A stretch of 64,000 nt of DNA from Bacteroidales bacterium (GCA_003249255.1 QKJP01000048.1:124001-188000); one strand, 5' to 3'; positions 9,337 through 18,935 are shown, counted from the first letter of the stretch. The notes: generated by a model from the sequence alone, not told the origin. A program made the numbers and translations.

Positions 9337-12324
9337 TTACTTCTTTTCCTTTTTCTCAATAAACATATTAGCTATTGGTGTTGCAATAAACAATGAAGAA
9401 TATGTACCAACAACCACACCAACCATTAAGGCAAATACAAATCCTCGAATAACATCTCCACCAAACATAAAGATGATTAATAATACAAGGAAAGTAGTTA
9501 AAGATGTATTTACGGTACGGCTAACTGTTGAATTCAATGCAGAGTTAATCACGTCACCTCTTTCTCGCTTAGGATGCAATCCAATGTACTCACGTATACG
9601 GTCAAATACGATCACGGTATCATTTATCGAATAACCAATTACAGTAAGAATTGCTGCGATAAAGGATTGATCAATCTCCATTGAGAAAGGCATAATTGAG
9701 TATGTTAAAGAGAAAATCCCTAAAACAATTAATACATCATGAACCAAGGCTACTAATGCACCTAATCCATACTCCCAGTTACGGAAACGAATTAAAATAT
9801 ACAAGAAAATTACGATCAAACTATAAAAGATTGCTAAACCTGCTTTATTCTTAATATCAGATGCAATGGTAGGTCCAACTTTTTGTGAACTCATACGATT
9901 ATTACGTAAGAACTCGTCTTTAGAAACAGATACATTTTCTTTTAAACCTTCATAAAGTTTAGTTTCTACAATGTTATCAGCATCATCAGAATTTACATCA
10001 ACCATATAGTTTGTTGCAATACGAACTTGATTTCCTTCAGTTCCAAATTGCTTAACTTCTACGTTTTCTCCATCAAATGCAGCAGTAAGAGACTTTTGAA
10101 TATCAACAGAAGAAACTTTGTTATCGAACTTTACAACAAACACCCTACCTCCGGTAAAGTCAATTCCTTGTTTAAGTCCTTTTACAGCTAAGGATCCTAC
10201 TGAAACTATAATCGCAACTGCAGAAATTACAAAGAATACTTTCTTCTTCTCAATAAACTTAATCTTTACGTTATTATATAAATTACGTGTAAGCTTAGTA
10301 TCAAATACAAGATCAATCTTTTTATCTAACATTTTTTCAAAAATCAATCTTGTAATGAAGATTGCCGAAAAGAATGATGTTAAAATACCAATCATTAAAG
10401 TTGTCGCGAAACCTTTAATTGGACCGGTACCGAATAAGAAAAGGATTAATGCTGTTAAGAATGTAGTAACGTTTGAGTCAATAATTGCAGAGAATGCATT
10501 GCTATATCCATCTTTTACAGCTAAACGTACTCCTTTACCGGCACGAAGCTCCTCACGAATACGCTCATAAATAAGAACGTTTGCATCTACCGACATACCA
10601 ATCGTTAATACAATACCTGCAATACCCGGAAGTGTTAATACAGCTCCAAACGAAGCTAACACCCCAATGATAAAGAACATATTGGCAACCAAAGCAAAAT
10701 CCGCAATCCAACCTGCTCTTACTCCATAGTACAATAACATATAGACTAACACAATGATGAATGCCCAGAAAAATGACGATAAACCACTATCTACCGCTTC
10801 CTGACCTAACGATGGACCAACTACTGTATCCTCTACAATACGAGCCGGTGCTGGTAACTTACCTGACTTAAGAATGTTTGCTAAATCCTGCGATTCTTCC
10901 GGGGTGAAGTTTCCGGAAATCGAACTACGGCCACCTTTAATCTCATCATTCACAGTTGGAAAACTATACACAAAACCATCTAAAACAATAGCTACACTTT
11001 TACCAATATTAGATTTTGTAAGACGAGCCCATGTTTTAGCACCTTCAGCATTCATACTCATGCTAACTTCAAACTGACCTCTTTGATCAGTCTGGCTACG
11101 TGCATTTGTAATTACATCTCCTTCTAATGGAGGACGACCATCATGTGTACTTGCTTTAATGGCTACCAAATTAAAGGCGGTTTCTTTTTCATTGGCTTTA
11201 TCTCCCATGCGAGCCATCATGTATTCAGCACCTACAGGCTTTACGGTCCACATGAACTTCACATCTTTTGGAAATAAGCTTTTGATTTTCGAATCAGCAA
11301 AATAAGCATTAACTTTTGCGGTATCACGCGCTAAAGACATACCTACAACCGGACCTTGCATTGGACCTTGGCGAGTGTAATTTGGTCTTAGATAACTAAA
11401 CAAAGAAAGTGCTGTTACATCAACAGAATCTTTAGTTAAACTATCAGCTGCAGCCACTTCGTCTAGAAGAGCTACTTCATTGGATTCTGTAGTTTCTCCT
11501 TCTACTTGTTCATCTATTGGAGTTGCTGCCTCAGGCTTTTTCGCCTCAAGCATTTCTCTCACTTTTGCATCAGCTTGCATTAAAGAGTTAAATAACTCTC
11601 CATTTTCATAAGTTTCCCAGAACTCTAAACTAGCAGTTCCTTGCAATAACTTACGTACACGCTGAGGATCAGTTACGCCTGGAAGTTCAACCAACACACG
11701 ACCAGCTTTTTCAAGCTGTTGAATATTTGGTTGAGTAACACCAAAACGGTCAATACGAGTACGTAAGATGTTAAACGCATTGTCAATAGCACTTTTTGAT
11801 TCTTCACGAATAACTTCTAATACTTCTTCATTAGTTGAATTGAAGGTTATTTGGTCCTTTAGTTCTATCGTGTTAAAAATAGTAGATAACTGAGCGTTGG
11901 GGTTCTCACTTAGAAATACATCTCCAAAAATAGTAATGAAGTCACCAGATGTCTTTTTTTGAATGGAATCAGCTTTAGCGACCGCCGCCAAAAAGTTTTC
12001 ATCTGAATTATAATTTGAAAGAGCCTTTACAATGTCTGAAACTTTAACCTCAAGGATTAAGTTCATACCACCTTTCAAATCAAGACCAAAATTAATCTCT
12101 CTTTCTTTACACTCTCGATAAGTGTATTTTCTCATCCATAAAAAGTTGTAAACCGTCTCATTAGCTAAAGAGTCAAGGTATTCAAATTTAAGTTTTGAAT
12201 CTCCATTTGCAAACTCATCAGCTGCACTTTCAACTTTACGCGTATGGTAAGTGAAAATCAATTGATAAAAGCTGACTAAGGCCAAAAGAATGGCAAACAG
12301 TCTTATCGCTCCTTTGTTCTGCAT
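9337..12324 (-). CDS. secDF: Fused protein translocase subunit SecDF
   Basis: 995 residues, SecD and SecF joined in one chain, as is usual in Bacteroidota. SecD half: first membrane helix (about 8-25), motif FGLDLKGGMNL (79-89), a large periplasmic domain with an inserted acidic segment of about 60 residues (near 260-310), then six helices including IVLTIGMSVDANVLIYERIREE. SecF half starts near residue 690 (KKKVFFVISAVAI), with GIDFTGGRVF and VIGYSINDTVIVFDRIRE. It uses the proton gradient to pull proteins through SecYEG. Monocistronic, with its own promoter and terminator. Confidence 0.97.
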   Translation of the reverse strand: MQNKGAIRLFAILLALVSFYQLIFTYHTRKVESAADEFANGDSKLKFEYLDSLANETVYNFLWMRKYTYRECKEREINFGLDLKGGMNLILEVKVSDIVKALSNYNSDENFLAAVAKADSIQKKTSGDFITIFGDVFLSENPNAQLSTIFNTIELKDQITFNSTNEEVLEVIREESKSAIDNAFNILRTRIDRFGVTQPNIQQLEKAGRVLVELPGVTDPQRVRKLLQGTASLEFWETYENGELFNSLMQADAKVREMLEAKKPEAATPIDEQVEGETTESNEVALLDEVAAADSLTKDSVDVTALSLFSYLRPNYTRQGPMQGPVVGMSLARDTAKVNAYFADSKIKSLFPKDVKFMWTVKPVGAEYMMARMGDKANEKETAFNLVAIKASTHDGRPPLEGDVITNARSQTDQRGQFEVSMSMNAEGAKTWARLTKSNIGKSVAIVLDGFVYSFPTVNDEIKGGRSSISGNFTPEESQDLANILKSGKLPAPARIVEDTVVGPSLGQEAVDSGLSSFFWAFIIVLVYMLLYYGVRAGWIADFALVANMFFIIGVLASFGAVLTLPGIAGIVLTIGMSVDANVLIYERIREELRAGKGVRLAVKDGYSNAFSAIIDSNVTTFLTALILFLFGTGPIKGFATTLMIGILTSFFSAIFITRLIFEKMLDKKIDLVFDTKLTRNLYNNVKIKFIEKKKVFFVISAVAIIVSVGSLAVKGLKQGIDFTGGRVFVVKFDNKVSSVDIQKSLTAAFDGENVEVKQFGTEGNQVRIATNYMVDVNSDDADNIVETKLYEGLKENVSVSKDEFLRNNRMSSQKVGPTIASDIKNKAGLAIFYSLIVIFLYILIRFRNWEYGLGALVALVHDVLIVLGIFSLTYSIMPFSMEIDQSFIAAILTVIGYSINDTVIVFDRIREYIGLHPKRERGDVINSALNSTVSRTVNTSLTTFLVLLIIFMFGGDVIRGFVFALMVGVVVGTYSSLFIATPIANMFIEKKEKK

Positions 12325-12642
12325 TTTCTAGTAAATTTTATTTATTAATTCTAACACGTTTCTAGTCACAAACGCGCAAATATATTGTTTTTTGTTAAAA
12401 AACAAAGCCAATATTTAAGCTATTTTAATAATGAGAACGCTTTAGATGGATAGATAGAGAATTGAAATCGGAAGTTAGGTTGAAGTACATCCATAAAACC
12501 ATTCAGCTGAATTGCTAAAAAATAGTATCTCCACCTACGAAATCAACCCCAATTCAAAGAGGTCATGAGTAAATTTCAGACAAATAAAAAAACGCTCAAA
12601 ACAGACTTACATTCTTTCCTAAAGATCACAATTTCGACCACA
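12325..12642. other. secDF promoter region and spacer to rex
   Basis: This 318-bp stretch contains the secDF promoter at 12377-12406. The rest (12420-12642) is AT-rich with no open frame and no clear hairpin that I can see. Confidence 0.5.
12377..12406 (-). promoter_or_regulatory. secDF promoter
   Basis: TATATTTG (12384-12377) with TTTG (12406-12403) 18 nt upstream, both perfect to the phylum consensus. The leader to the secDF ATG is about 45 nt. Confidence 0.8.
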
Positions 12643-13299
12643 CTACTTTGAAGAACTCGACTTGACCTTCAAGCGATTAAACATAACTGCCAAATGTGCA
12701 TATAAAGAAGTATTTTGCACAACGATATCATCATCCACTTTAATAGTTACCGGAGTAAAATTCCAAATCGCCTTTATTCCCCCTTCAACCATTATAGACG
12801 TAACCTCCTGCGAATTACCAACCGGTACAGTTAAAATACCGATTATCGCCCCTGTTCGATTCTTATTTTTAAATTCATCTATATGGTAAATAGGCACGCC
12901 TTCGATTGTTTTACCCACAACCTCCGGATTGACATCAAATGCTGCTATCACCTTTAAGCCAAATTGCTTTAATCCATGATCATGCAAAAGCGCAGTCCCT
13001 AAACTTCCTACCCCAAATAAATAAGCCTCATCAACCACAGTGAAACCTAAAAAACTTTCTAACTCTTCAATGAGTGGCTCTACTTCATAGCCAACTCTTG
13101 TTTTCCCTACAATACTAGTATATGACAAATCTTTCGTTACCTGAGTTGGATCCACTCCCATATCACGAGCAATAAAGGTTGATGAAATATGCTTCATCCC
13201 TTCTTTTTGAGCTAATTTTAAATAGGATAAATAACATGGCATTCTGCGCAATGCAGGCTCAGGCACTAATTGATTCTTTTTCTTGTTTCCTGTAGGCAT
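12643..13299 (-). CDS. rex: Redox-sensing transcriptional repressor Rex
   Basis: 218 residues. N-terminal winged helix (about 14-75, with ALRRMPCYLSYLKLAQKEG and ARDMGVDPTQVTKDLSY) and C-terminal Rossmann domain with GVGSLG (96-101) for NAD(H). The C-terminal swapped helix (SLYAHLAVMFNRLK) is present. Rex represses fermentation and respiratory genes when the NADH/NAD+ ratio is low and releases DNA when NADH binds. No neighbour looks like a typical Rex target. A -7 like TAAATTTG at 13335-13328 may be its promoter. Confidence 0.95.
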   Translation of the reverse strand: MPTGNKKKNQLVPEPALRRMPCYLSYLKLAQKEGMKHISSTFIARDMGVDPTQVTKDLSYTSIVGKTRVGYEVEPLIEELESFLGFTVVDEAYLFGVGSLGTALLHDHGLKQFGLKVIAAFDVNPEVVGKTIEGVPIYHIDEFKNKNRTGAIIGILTVPVGNSQEVTSIMVEGGIKAIWNFTPVTIKVDDDIVVQNTSLYAHLAVMFNRLKVKSSSSK

Positions 13300-13421
13300 G
13301 AAGGTGTTTTACTTTTACAATACACTACAAATTTAGAGAAGTTTTTCTAATTAAAGAATATATTCTTTATTAAAAACATATATCCCCAAGGTAAACCTCG
13401 ACGAAAATCTAATTTTGAGAC

Positions 13422-13455
13422 AAAAAAAAAGGAAGGCGAACCTTCCTTTTTTTTT
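13422..13455 (-). terminator. Terminator of the tRNA-Val array
   Basis: AAGGAAGG (13429-13436) pairs with CCTTCCTT (13441-13448), loop CGAA, extended by A9/T10 runs on both sides. It lies just past the last tRNA-Val gene and would end the array transcript. Confidence 0.85.
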
Positions 13456-13458
13456 TAG

Positions 13459-13533
13459 TGGGCGATGAGGGATTCGAACCCCCGACCCCTTGGGTGTAAA
13501 CCAAGTGCTCTGAACCAGCTGAGCTAATCGCCC
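13459..13533 (-). tRNA. tRNA-Val (anticodon TAC), copy closest to the terminator
   Basis: 75-nt cloverleaf on the minus strand with acceptor GGGCGAT/ATCGCCC, discriminator A, anticodon loop TTTACAC reading GUA, T loop TTCGAAT. CCA is not encoded. Same sequence as the copy at 13645-13719. Third gene in transcription order. Confidence 0.95.
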
Positions 13534-13644
13534 GAATCTTTATTCGGTCTTGTTATCTGAACTTTCCGATAGCCATCGAGATGAGCTAATCGTCTGAAAT
13601 TTCTTTACTTCATTTAAAACAATAATTTTATTGTTTTTCAGTTG

Positions 13645-13719
13645 TGGGCGATGAGGGATTCGAACCCCCGACCCCTTGGGTGTAAACCAAGTGCTCTGAA
13701 CCAGCTGAGCTAATCGCCC
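13645..13719 (-). tRNA. tRNA-Val (anticodon TAC), middle copy
   Basis: 75-nt cloverleaf, identical by eye to the copy at 13459-13533, with anticodon loop TTTACAC. The spacer on its 3' side is 111 bp and includes relic tRNA sequence. Confidence 0.95.
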
Positions 13720-13830
13720 GAATTTTTATTCGGTCTTGCTATCTGAACCTCCCGATAGCTATCGGGATGAGCAAATCGCTCGAAATTTCATTATTTATTA
13801 AAAACAATAACTTTTTATTGTTTTCAGTTG

Positions 13831-13905
13831 TGGGCGATGAGGGAGTCGAACCCCCGACCCCTTGGGTGTAAACCAAGTGCTCTGAACCAACTGAGCTAAT
13901 CGCCC
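13831..13905 (-). tRNA. tRNA-Val (anticodon TAC), promoter-proximal copy
   Basis: 75-nt cloverleaf with the same anticodon. It differs from the other two copies at two places: one base in the D arm (GTTGG instead of GCTGG) and T-loop position 59 (TTCGACT instead of TTCGAAT). Both changes keep the fold, so it should be functional. It is transcribed first. Confidence 0.94.
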
Positions 13906-13946
13906 GATAAACTTAATCTTTGTCTCTTCTCTTTTGAAAAGCGATG

Positions 13947-13978
13947 CAAATGTAGTGTTCTTTTTCTTAACCTGCAAA
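13947..13978 (-). promoter_or_regulatory. Promoter of the tRNA-Val array
   Basis: TACATTTG (13954-13947) with TTTG (13978-13975) 20 nt upstream. The following leader CATCGCTTTTCAAAAG resembles the leader of the other tRNA promoters in this window. Confidence 0.75.
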
Positions 13979-13992
13979 TAATTTTTAAACTT

Positions 13993-15285
13993 TTAAATCA
14001 ACTCAGCTACCAAAAATGTACTACCTCCTATGAAAATCAAATCATTAACCCCGGCATTTTTCTTCGCATTTTTTAAAGCATCTTGGGAATTCTTGTACAC
14101 TTCACCCGCTAATCCAACTTTTTTCGCTTCGGCCAACAACATCTCACAAGGCAAACTTCTCTCCATTGATGCTTGAGTAAAATAATACGTTGCATTGCGT
14201 GGCAACAACTCCAAAACCTCTTTATGACTTTTATCACTTACCATACCCCAAACTACATGTAAATTCTGATAGGGTGTTTGCTTAATTTGCTCTACTACAT
14301 AAGAAACGCCCTCTACATTATGTCCGGTATCACAAATTATCCGGGGATTATAACCAAGATACTGCCAACGTCCAAGCAAGCCTGTATTTCTCACTACATT
14401 TGACAATCCGGAACGAATTTGCTTTTCAGTTATTTCAAACCCTCTCTTCTTTAAGACATCAAGGGCAACCAAAATGGTTATTATATTTTTATGTTGATAC
14501 AGCCCTAGCAAATCATACTCTAAATCTTTATATACACATTCACCAACCGAATTATCAACTTGAAAAATCTGCCTCTCATTTACTGAAACCATTGATAAAC
14601 CAATCTTTAATAATTGATCGGCAAAAACTAATTCACTATCATTTTCGGCAGAAATGGCTTCAAAAATTAATTGCGTCTCCTGCTGAGTCTCTCCAACAAC
14701 GACTGGTACACCTTGTTTTATAACTCCAGCCTTCTCTTTAGCTATCAAACCTAAATTAGCTCCTAAAATTGCAACATGATCCAATCCAATATTGGTAATA
14801 ACCGATAATTCAGGGATAATAATGTTCGTAGAATCCAAACGTCCTCCCAAACCAACTTCAATTACCGCCACATCTACATCTTTACTTCTAAAATGATCAA
14901 AAGCCATCGCCACAGTCATTTCAAAAAAAGAAGGCATTACTTCTTCAATAATCCCCTTATGGGCTTTAACAAAATCAACAACATCTTGCTCTCCAATACA
15001 TTCGCCATTCACTTTAATCCGCTCTCTAAAGTCTTTTAAATGGGGTGAAGTATACAAACCAACTTTCAAACCCGACTCACTTAAAACCGACGCTAATGAA
15101 TGAGATACAGAACCCTTACCGTTAGTTCCTGCAACATGTATTGTTTTAAAACTTCGATGAGGATAGTTTAAATAAGCATCCAACTTCATGGAATTATCCA
15201 AATTAGCTTTATAAGCCACCTTCCCCACCCTTTGATACATGGCCAATTGACCAAATAAAAATTCAATCGTTTCTTTATAATTCAT
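13993..15285 (-). CDS. folC: Dihydrofolate/folylpolyglutamate synthase FolC
   Basis: 430 residues from the ATG at 15285. Mur-ligase-like ATPase: P-loop GTNGKGS (53-59), SPHLKDFRERI (family folate-binding loop), EVGLGGRLDSTN and the C-terminal domain with DTGHNVEGV. It adds glutamate to dihydropteroate and later to folates. The frame runs 9 codons further to an ATG at 15312, but GGAGG lies 9 bases before the chosen ATG and the protein alignment starts here. It diverges from phoH. Confidence 0.95.
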   Translation of the reverse strand: MNYKETIEFLFGQLAMYQRVGKVAYKANLDNSMKLDAYLNYPHRSFKTIHVAGTNGKGSVSHSLASVLSESGLKVGLYTSPHLKDFRERIKVNGECIGEQDVVDFVKAHKGIIEEVMPSFFEMTVAMAFDHFRSKDVDVAVIEVGLGGRLDSTNIIIPELSVITNIGLDHVAILGANLGLIAKEKAGVIKQGVPVVVGETQQETQLIFEAISAENDSELVFADQLLKIGLSMVSVNERQIFQVDNSVGECVYKDLEYDLLGLYQHKNIITILVALDVLKKRGFEITEKQIRSGLSNVVRNTGLLGRWQYLGYNPRIICDTGHNVEGVSYVVEQIKQTPYQNLHVVWGMVSDKSHKEVLELLPRNATYYFTQASMERSLPCEMLLAEAKKVGLAGEVYKNSQDALKNAKKNAGVNDLIFIGGSTFLVAELI

Positions 15286-15361
15286 CTTATAATTCCTCCA
15301 AAAAGTCAGCAATTAACCTTAATTATTGTTATATTTAAATGCAAACCAAAACGCAGCAGTC

Positions 15362-16681
15362 ATGGCAAAAAAGATATTTATTTTGGACACAAATGTCCTA
15401 TTGCACGATCACAAAAGTATATACAACTTTGAGGAAAATGATGTAATCATACCAATAATTGTATTAGAGGAGCTCGACCGATTTAAAAAAGGGAATGATC
15501 TAATCAACTTCATGGCCAGAGAATTTGCACGCGACATGGACTCTTTAGCCGGAGAAAAACTCTTTAAGGAAGGAATTCCATTAGGCCCCGATAAAGGAAA
15601 CCTGTTTGTTGCCACCGGAAAGCCATTCCCCAAGATCATGGATGAGTCATTCAACGAAAAAACATCAGACCACAGAATCTTAGCGGTTGCTCTACACATC
15701 AAAGAACAATACCAAGACAGACAATGTGTTCTGATAACCAAAGACATTAATCTCAGATTAAAAGCTAAGTCACTTGGCTTATCATCAGAAGATTATGAAA
15801 ACGATAAAATCAAAGACATTGACTTCCTTAACAAAGGTGTTGAGATCATTGAAAACTTTGACATCAAAACAATCGAATCACTATATCAGTTTCAAGGAGT
15901 ACCTGCAAAAGAACTCCCTTTAGATGTAGAATTATCGCCAAATCAATACATTGTCCTTAGAAATGGAAACCAAAGTGTGTTAGCGTTTAACGACCCTATT
16001 TCAGGTCTAGTAAGGCGAGTGGAAAAACATGGAGCATTTGGCATTGAACCAAGAAACGCAGAACAAACCTTTTGCATGGATGCGCTTCTAAACCCTGAAA
16101 TCAAATTAATTTCTCTAACAGGAAAGGCTGGTACAGGAAAAACCTTACTGGCCTTAGCATCAGCCTTACAACAGCATCGTGAGTTTGACCAGATTTTATT
16201 AGCTCGCCCCATTGTTCCTCTGGCAAACAAAGACTTAGGATTTCTACCCGGAGATATCAAAGAAAAGATTGGCCCTTACATGCTACCTCTTTTTGATAAC
16301 CTATCAGTTATTAAAGGTAAATTCAAAAACTCCAGTAAAGAGATCAATATCATTGATGAAATGCTAAAAGACGAACGCCTATTAATTACTCCATTAGCTT
16401 ACATTAGAGGACGTAGTTTATCAAATGCATTTTTCATTATTGATGAAGCTCAGAATCTTACTCCACATGAAGTAAAAACAATAATTACTCGTGCAGGAGA
16501 AGGCACAAAGATGGTCTTCACAGGCGACGTTCAACAAATTGACTCCCCTTATCTGGATATGCAATCAAACGGCTTGGCCTACTTAACTGACAAAATGAAA
16601 GGTCAGGATTTATTTGCTCATGTGAACTTAATTAAGGGAGAAAGAAGTTATTTGGCAGAACTCGCTTCCAACCTTTTGTAG
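15362..16681 (+). CDS. PhoH family protein with N-terminal PIN domain
   Basis: 439 residues from the ATG at 15362. The N-terminal PIN domain (about 3-135) starts KKIFILDTNVLLHD, with acidic residues for metal binding (D9, E36 region, and DINLRLKA). The C-terminal PhoH ATPase domain has Walker A GKAGTGKT (254-261) and Walker B FFIIDEAQNL. This PIN-PhoH (YlaK or PhoH2-like) architecture is linked to ATP-dependent RNA cleavage or unwinding. The frame extends upstream to a TTG at 15326 but only through AT-rich leader with a -7 like element (TATATTTA), so the ATG is preferred. Confidence 0.93.
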   Translation: MAKKIFILDTNVLLHDHKSIYNFEENDVIIPIIVLEELDRFKKGNDLINFMAREFARDMDSLAGEKLFKEGIPLGPDKGNLFVATGKPFPKIMDESFNEKTSDHRILAVALHIKEQYQDRQCVLITKDINLRLKAKSLGLSSEDYENDKIKDIDFLNKGVEIIENFDIKTIESLYQFQGVPAKELPLDVELSPNQYIVLRNGNQSVLAFNDPISGLVRRVEKHGAFGIEPRNAEQTFCMDALLNPEIKLISLTGKAGTGKTLLALASALQQHREFDQILLARPIVPLANKDLGFLPGDIKEKIGPYMLPLFDNLSVIKGKFKNSSKEINIIDEMLKDERLLITPLAYIRGRSLSNAFFIIDEAQNLTPHEVKTIITRAGEGTKMVFTGDVQQIDSPYLDMQSNGLAYLTDKMKGQDLFAHVNLIKGERSYLAELASNLL

Positions 16682-16690
16682 ACATTTTCA

Positions 16691-16720
16691 AAAGCTGCTT
16701 CTCATCAAGCAGCTTTTTTT
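16691..16720 (+). terminator. Terminator of the phoH gene
   Basis: AAAGCTGCTT (16691-16700) pairs with AAGCAGCTTT (16707-16716) followed by a run of T. It lies 10 bases after the stop of the PIN-PhoH gene. Confidence 0.9.
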
Positions 16721-16767
16721 CAGCAAGTCATCAAACTATCACCCAAATAATTCATCCCGATGTCTCA

Positions 16768-16795
16768 TTTGTTATAACTGATTTTATTATTTTTG
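16768..16795 (+). promoter_or_regulatory. Promoter of mtaB
   Basis: TATTTTTG (16788-16795) with TTTG (16768-16771) 16 nt upstream; the spacer is a little short. The leader to the mtaB ATG is about 15 nt. The genes mtaB through the GT2 glycosyltransferase probably follow from it. Confidence 0.5.
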
Positions 16796-16817
16796 CAGCC
16801 TTATTTAACGGCACAAC

Positions 16818-18137
16818 ATGATTGATCAATCTGTATTTGAAAACAAAACCGCAGCCTTTCACACTTTTGGATGCAAACTCAACTTTAGCGAAACATCCAC
16901 AATAGCCAGAACCATGATTGATGCTGGTTTTTCTAAAGTCCAACTTGAAGAAAAAGCCGATGTGTATGTTTTCAACACCTGCTCAGTAACCGAACTTGCT
17001 GATAAAAAATGCCGTCAAGTAATAAAAAAGGCAATAAAAACTAATCCTGATGCATTTATTATCGTCACAGGATGTTTTGCCCAACTAAAACCTGAAACAA
17101 TCAGCTCCATAGAGGGAGTTGATCTGGTACTAGGATCTGATGAAAAGTTTGACATTATCAAATACCTGGAGAACACTCAAAAACTTGCATCCACAGAAAT
17201 CCATACAGGAAAAATAAATCAAACCAAAGACTTCAAACCTTCTTATTCGTCAGGAGATCGCACAAGGAGCTTTTTAAAAATACAAGATGGTTGTGACTAT
17301 TATTGCTCCTATTGTACCATTCCATACGCCAGGGGAAGAAGCAGAAGCAACACAATTGAAAAAACCGTTGAAGAAGCTATAAAAGCAGGAAAAGAAGGCG
17401 CAAAAGAAATTATTTTAACCGGAGTAAATATTGGTGATTTTGGAAAACTTCAAAATGAAACTTTTTTTGAACTCATTCAGAAATTAGATAAAATTGATGG
17501 TATTGATCGCTTTCGCATTTCTTCCATCGAACCAAATTTACTAACTGATGAGATTATTGAATTTGTAGCAAAATCAAAAAAATTCATGCCACACTTTCAC
17601 ATCCCGCTTCAATCAGGCTCCAACAAAATTTTACAACTCATGAAGCGTAAATACAACCGTGAGTTATTTAAAAATAGAGTAGAAAGCATCAAAAATAAAA
17701 TTCCAAATGCTTTTATTGGCGTTGATGTAATTGTTGGCGTAAGAGGAGAAACCGAAGAGGATTTTAATGATACTTATCACTTTCTTGAAAAGCTAAACAT
17801 CTCTCAACTTCATGTATTCACATACTCAGAACGACCAAACACGCAAGCTCTTAAAATTGACCATGTAGTTCCAATACCCGATAGAAAGGAAAGAAGTCAG
17901 AAACTTCATAAGCTATCTGATTTAAAAACACTTGCTTTCCTAAAAAGCAATCTTCAGTCAAATTTTGAAGCCTTAATTGAAGGTTCTTCGCAAGAAGACT
18001 CAATGAGTGGATACACAGAAAACTATATCAAATGTGAACTTCCATTTGACAAAAATCTGATTAACAAAATAGTTAAAGTAAAACTAAAGCACTTATCTTT
18101 AGACAAAACTTCTGTTGTCGCAGAAAAAATTAACTAA
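16818..18137 (+). CDS. mtaB: tRNA t6A37 methylthiotransferase MtaB
   Basis: 439 residues. N-terminal UPF0004 domain with three cluster cysteines (C19 in FGCKLN, C55 in NTCSVTE, C86 in TGCFAQ), radical SAM core with CX3CX2C (C159, C163, C166 in DGCDYYCSYCTIPYARG), and a C-terminal TRAM-like domain. MtaB converts t6A37 to ms2t6A in tRNAs that read ANN codons. The FGCKLNFSE start and the absence of the MiaB signature place it in the MtaB group. First gene of a four-gene plus-strand run. Confidence 0.94.
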   Translation: MIDQSVFENKTAAFHTFGCKLNFSETSTIARTMIDAGFSKVQLEEKADVYVFNTCSVTELADKKCRQVIKKAIKTNPDAFIIVTGCFAQLKPETISSIEGVDLVLGSDEKFDIIKYLENTQKLASTEIHTGKINQTKDFKPSYSSGDRTRSFLKIQDGCDYYCSYCTIPYARGRSRSNTIEKTVEEAIKAGKEGAKEIILTGVNIGDFGKLQNETFFELIQKLDKIDGIDRFRISSIEPNLLTDEIIEFVAKSKKFMPHFHIPLQSGSNKILQLMKRKYNRELFKNRVESIKNKIPNAFIGVDVIVGVRGETEEDFNDTYHFLEKLNISQLHVFTYSERPNTQALKIDHVVPIPDRKERSQKLHKLSDLKTLAFLKSNLQSNFEALIEGSSQEDSMSGYTENYIKCELPFDKNLINKIVKVKLKHLSLDKTSVVAEKIN

Positions 18138-18139
18138 GC

Positions 18140-18934
18140 ATGGATATTAAACATAAAGATATTTGTCTGGAAGTTGTAAAAATTGCCAGATCCACAGGAC
18201 AATTTATTCTAAACGAACGCAAGTCCAATAACCTATCGATTGACACAAAAGGGGACAACGATTTTGTAACACATTTAGATAAAGCTTCCGAAAAATTAAT
18301 TATTGAACAGCTTAAAAATTTAATTCCGGAAGCAGGATTTATTGCCGAAGAAGCCACCACATCTATAAAAGGAGAAAAATACAATTGGATAATTGATCCT
18401 ATCGACGGCACAACTAATTTCATCCATGGCTTATTTCCATTTGCAATAAGCATTGCTCTTCAAGAAGAAAATGAAACCGTAATCGGTGTTATCTACGAAG
18501 TAGGATTAGATGAATGTTTTTACAGCTGGAAAAATGGTGATGCTTACCTAAATAATGAAGTTATTTCAACCACAAATACACCAACTATCAAAGAAAGTTT
18601 AATTGCAACTGGCTTTCCTTATTCTGAATTTTCAAGAATGGAAAAATTCACAGAAACCCTAAATTACTTTATGGCTAATTCTCATGGATTAAGAAGACTG
18701 GGCTCTGCGGCTACAGACTTGGCTTATGTTGCTTGCGGTCGTTTTGATGCCTTTTACGAATACGATTTAAAACCGTGGGATGTTGCAGCAGGTGCTTTTT
18801 TAGTCACTCAAGCCGGTGGTAGAGTATGTGATTTTAGTGGATTTGACAATTATCTTTTCGGAAAAGAAATTATTGCAACCAACTCTCCTACACACGATGA
18901 TTTTAAAGCAGTTGTAAAAAAAATAATGCAATAA
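18140..18934 (+). CDS. suhB: Inositol monophosphatase family protein
   Basis: 264 residues. Metal-binding motifs of the IMPase fold are complete: AEEATT (69-74), WIIDPIDGTTNF (83-94) and the C-terminal KPWDVAAGAFLVTQAGG. The Mg2+-dependent enzyme removes phosphate from myo-inositol 1-phosphate or related sugar phosphates; CysQ-like or SuhB-like roles cannot be separated by sequence alone. It starts 2 bases after mtaB and is followed 1 base later by the acyltransferase gene, so they are cotranscribed. Confidence 0.9.
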   Translation: MDIKHKDICLEVVKIARSTGQFILNERKSNNLSIDTKGDNDFVTHLDKASEKLIIEQLKNLIPEAGFIAEEATTSIKGEKYNWIIDPIDGTTNFIHGLFPFAISIALQEENETVIGVIYEVGLDECFYSWKNGDAYLNNEVISTTNTPTIKESLIATGFPYSEFSRMEKFTETLNYFMANSHGLRRLGSAATDLAYVACGRFDAFYEYDLKPWDVAAGAFLVTQAGGRVCDFSGFDNYLFGKEIIATNSPTHDDFKAVVKKIMQ

Positions 18935-18935
18935 C

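Larger units (their letters stand above)
13459..13941 (-). repeat. 186-bp tandem repeat array of tRNA-Val
   Basis: The three tRNA-Val genes start at 13459, 13645 and 13831, giving a unit of exactly 186 bp twice (75 bp tRNA plus 111 bp spacer). The two spacers are similar throughout but diverged. Each holds a piece resembling the 5' end of the tRNA (GAGCTAATCG at 13583-13592; GAGCAAATCG at 13769-13778), a palindrome (core CGATAGCNATCG) and an AACAATAA/TTATTGTT stem. This is a tandem duplication in which part of a tRNA has decayed. Confidence 0.85.

Noticed and set aside
10118-10570. 150-codon frame opposite secDF
   Set aside because: Antisense shadow of a strongly conserved gene, rich in Ser, Thr and Lys as such shadows are.
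13534-13644. A fourth tRNA gene in the tRNA-Val spacer
   Set aside because: Only a 5' part of the tRNA is present and it is broken by a palindrome; no anticodon or T arm can be formed.
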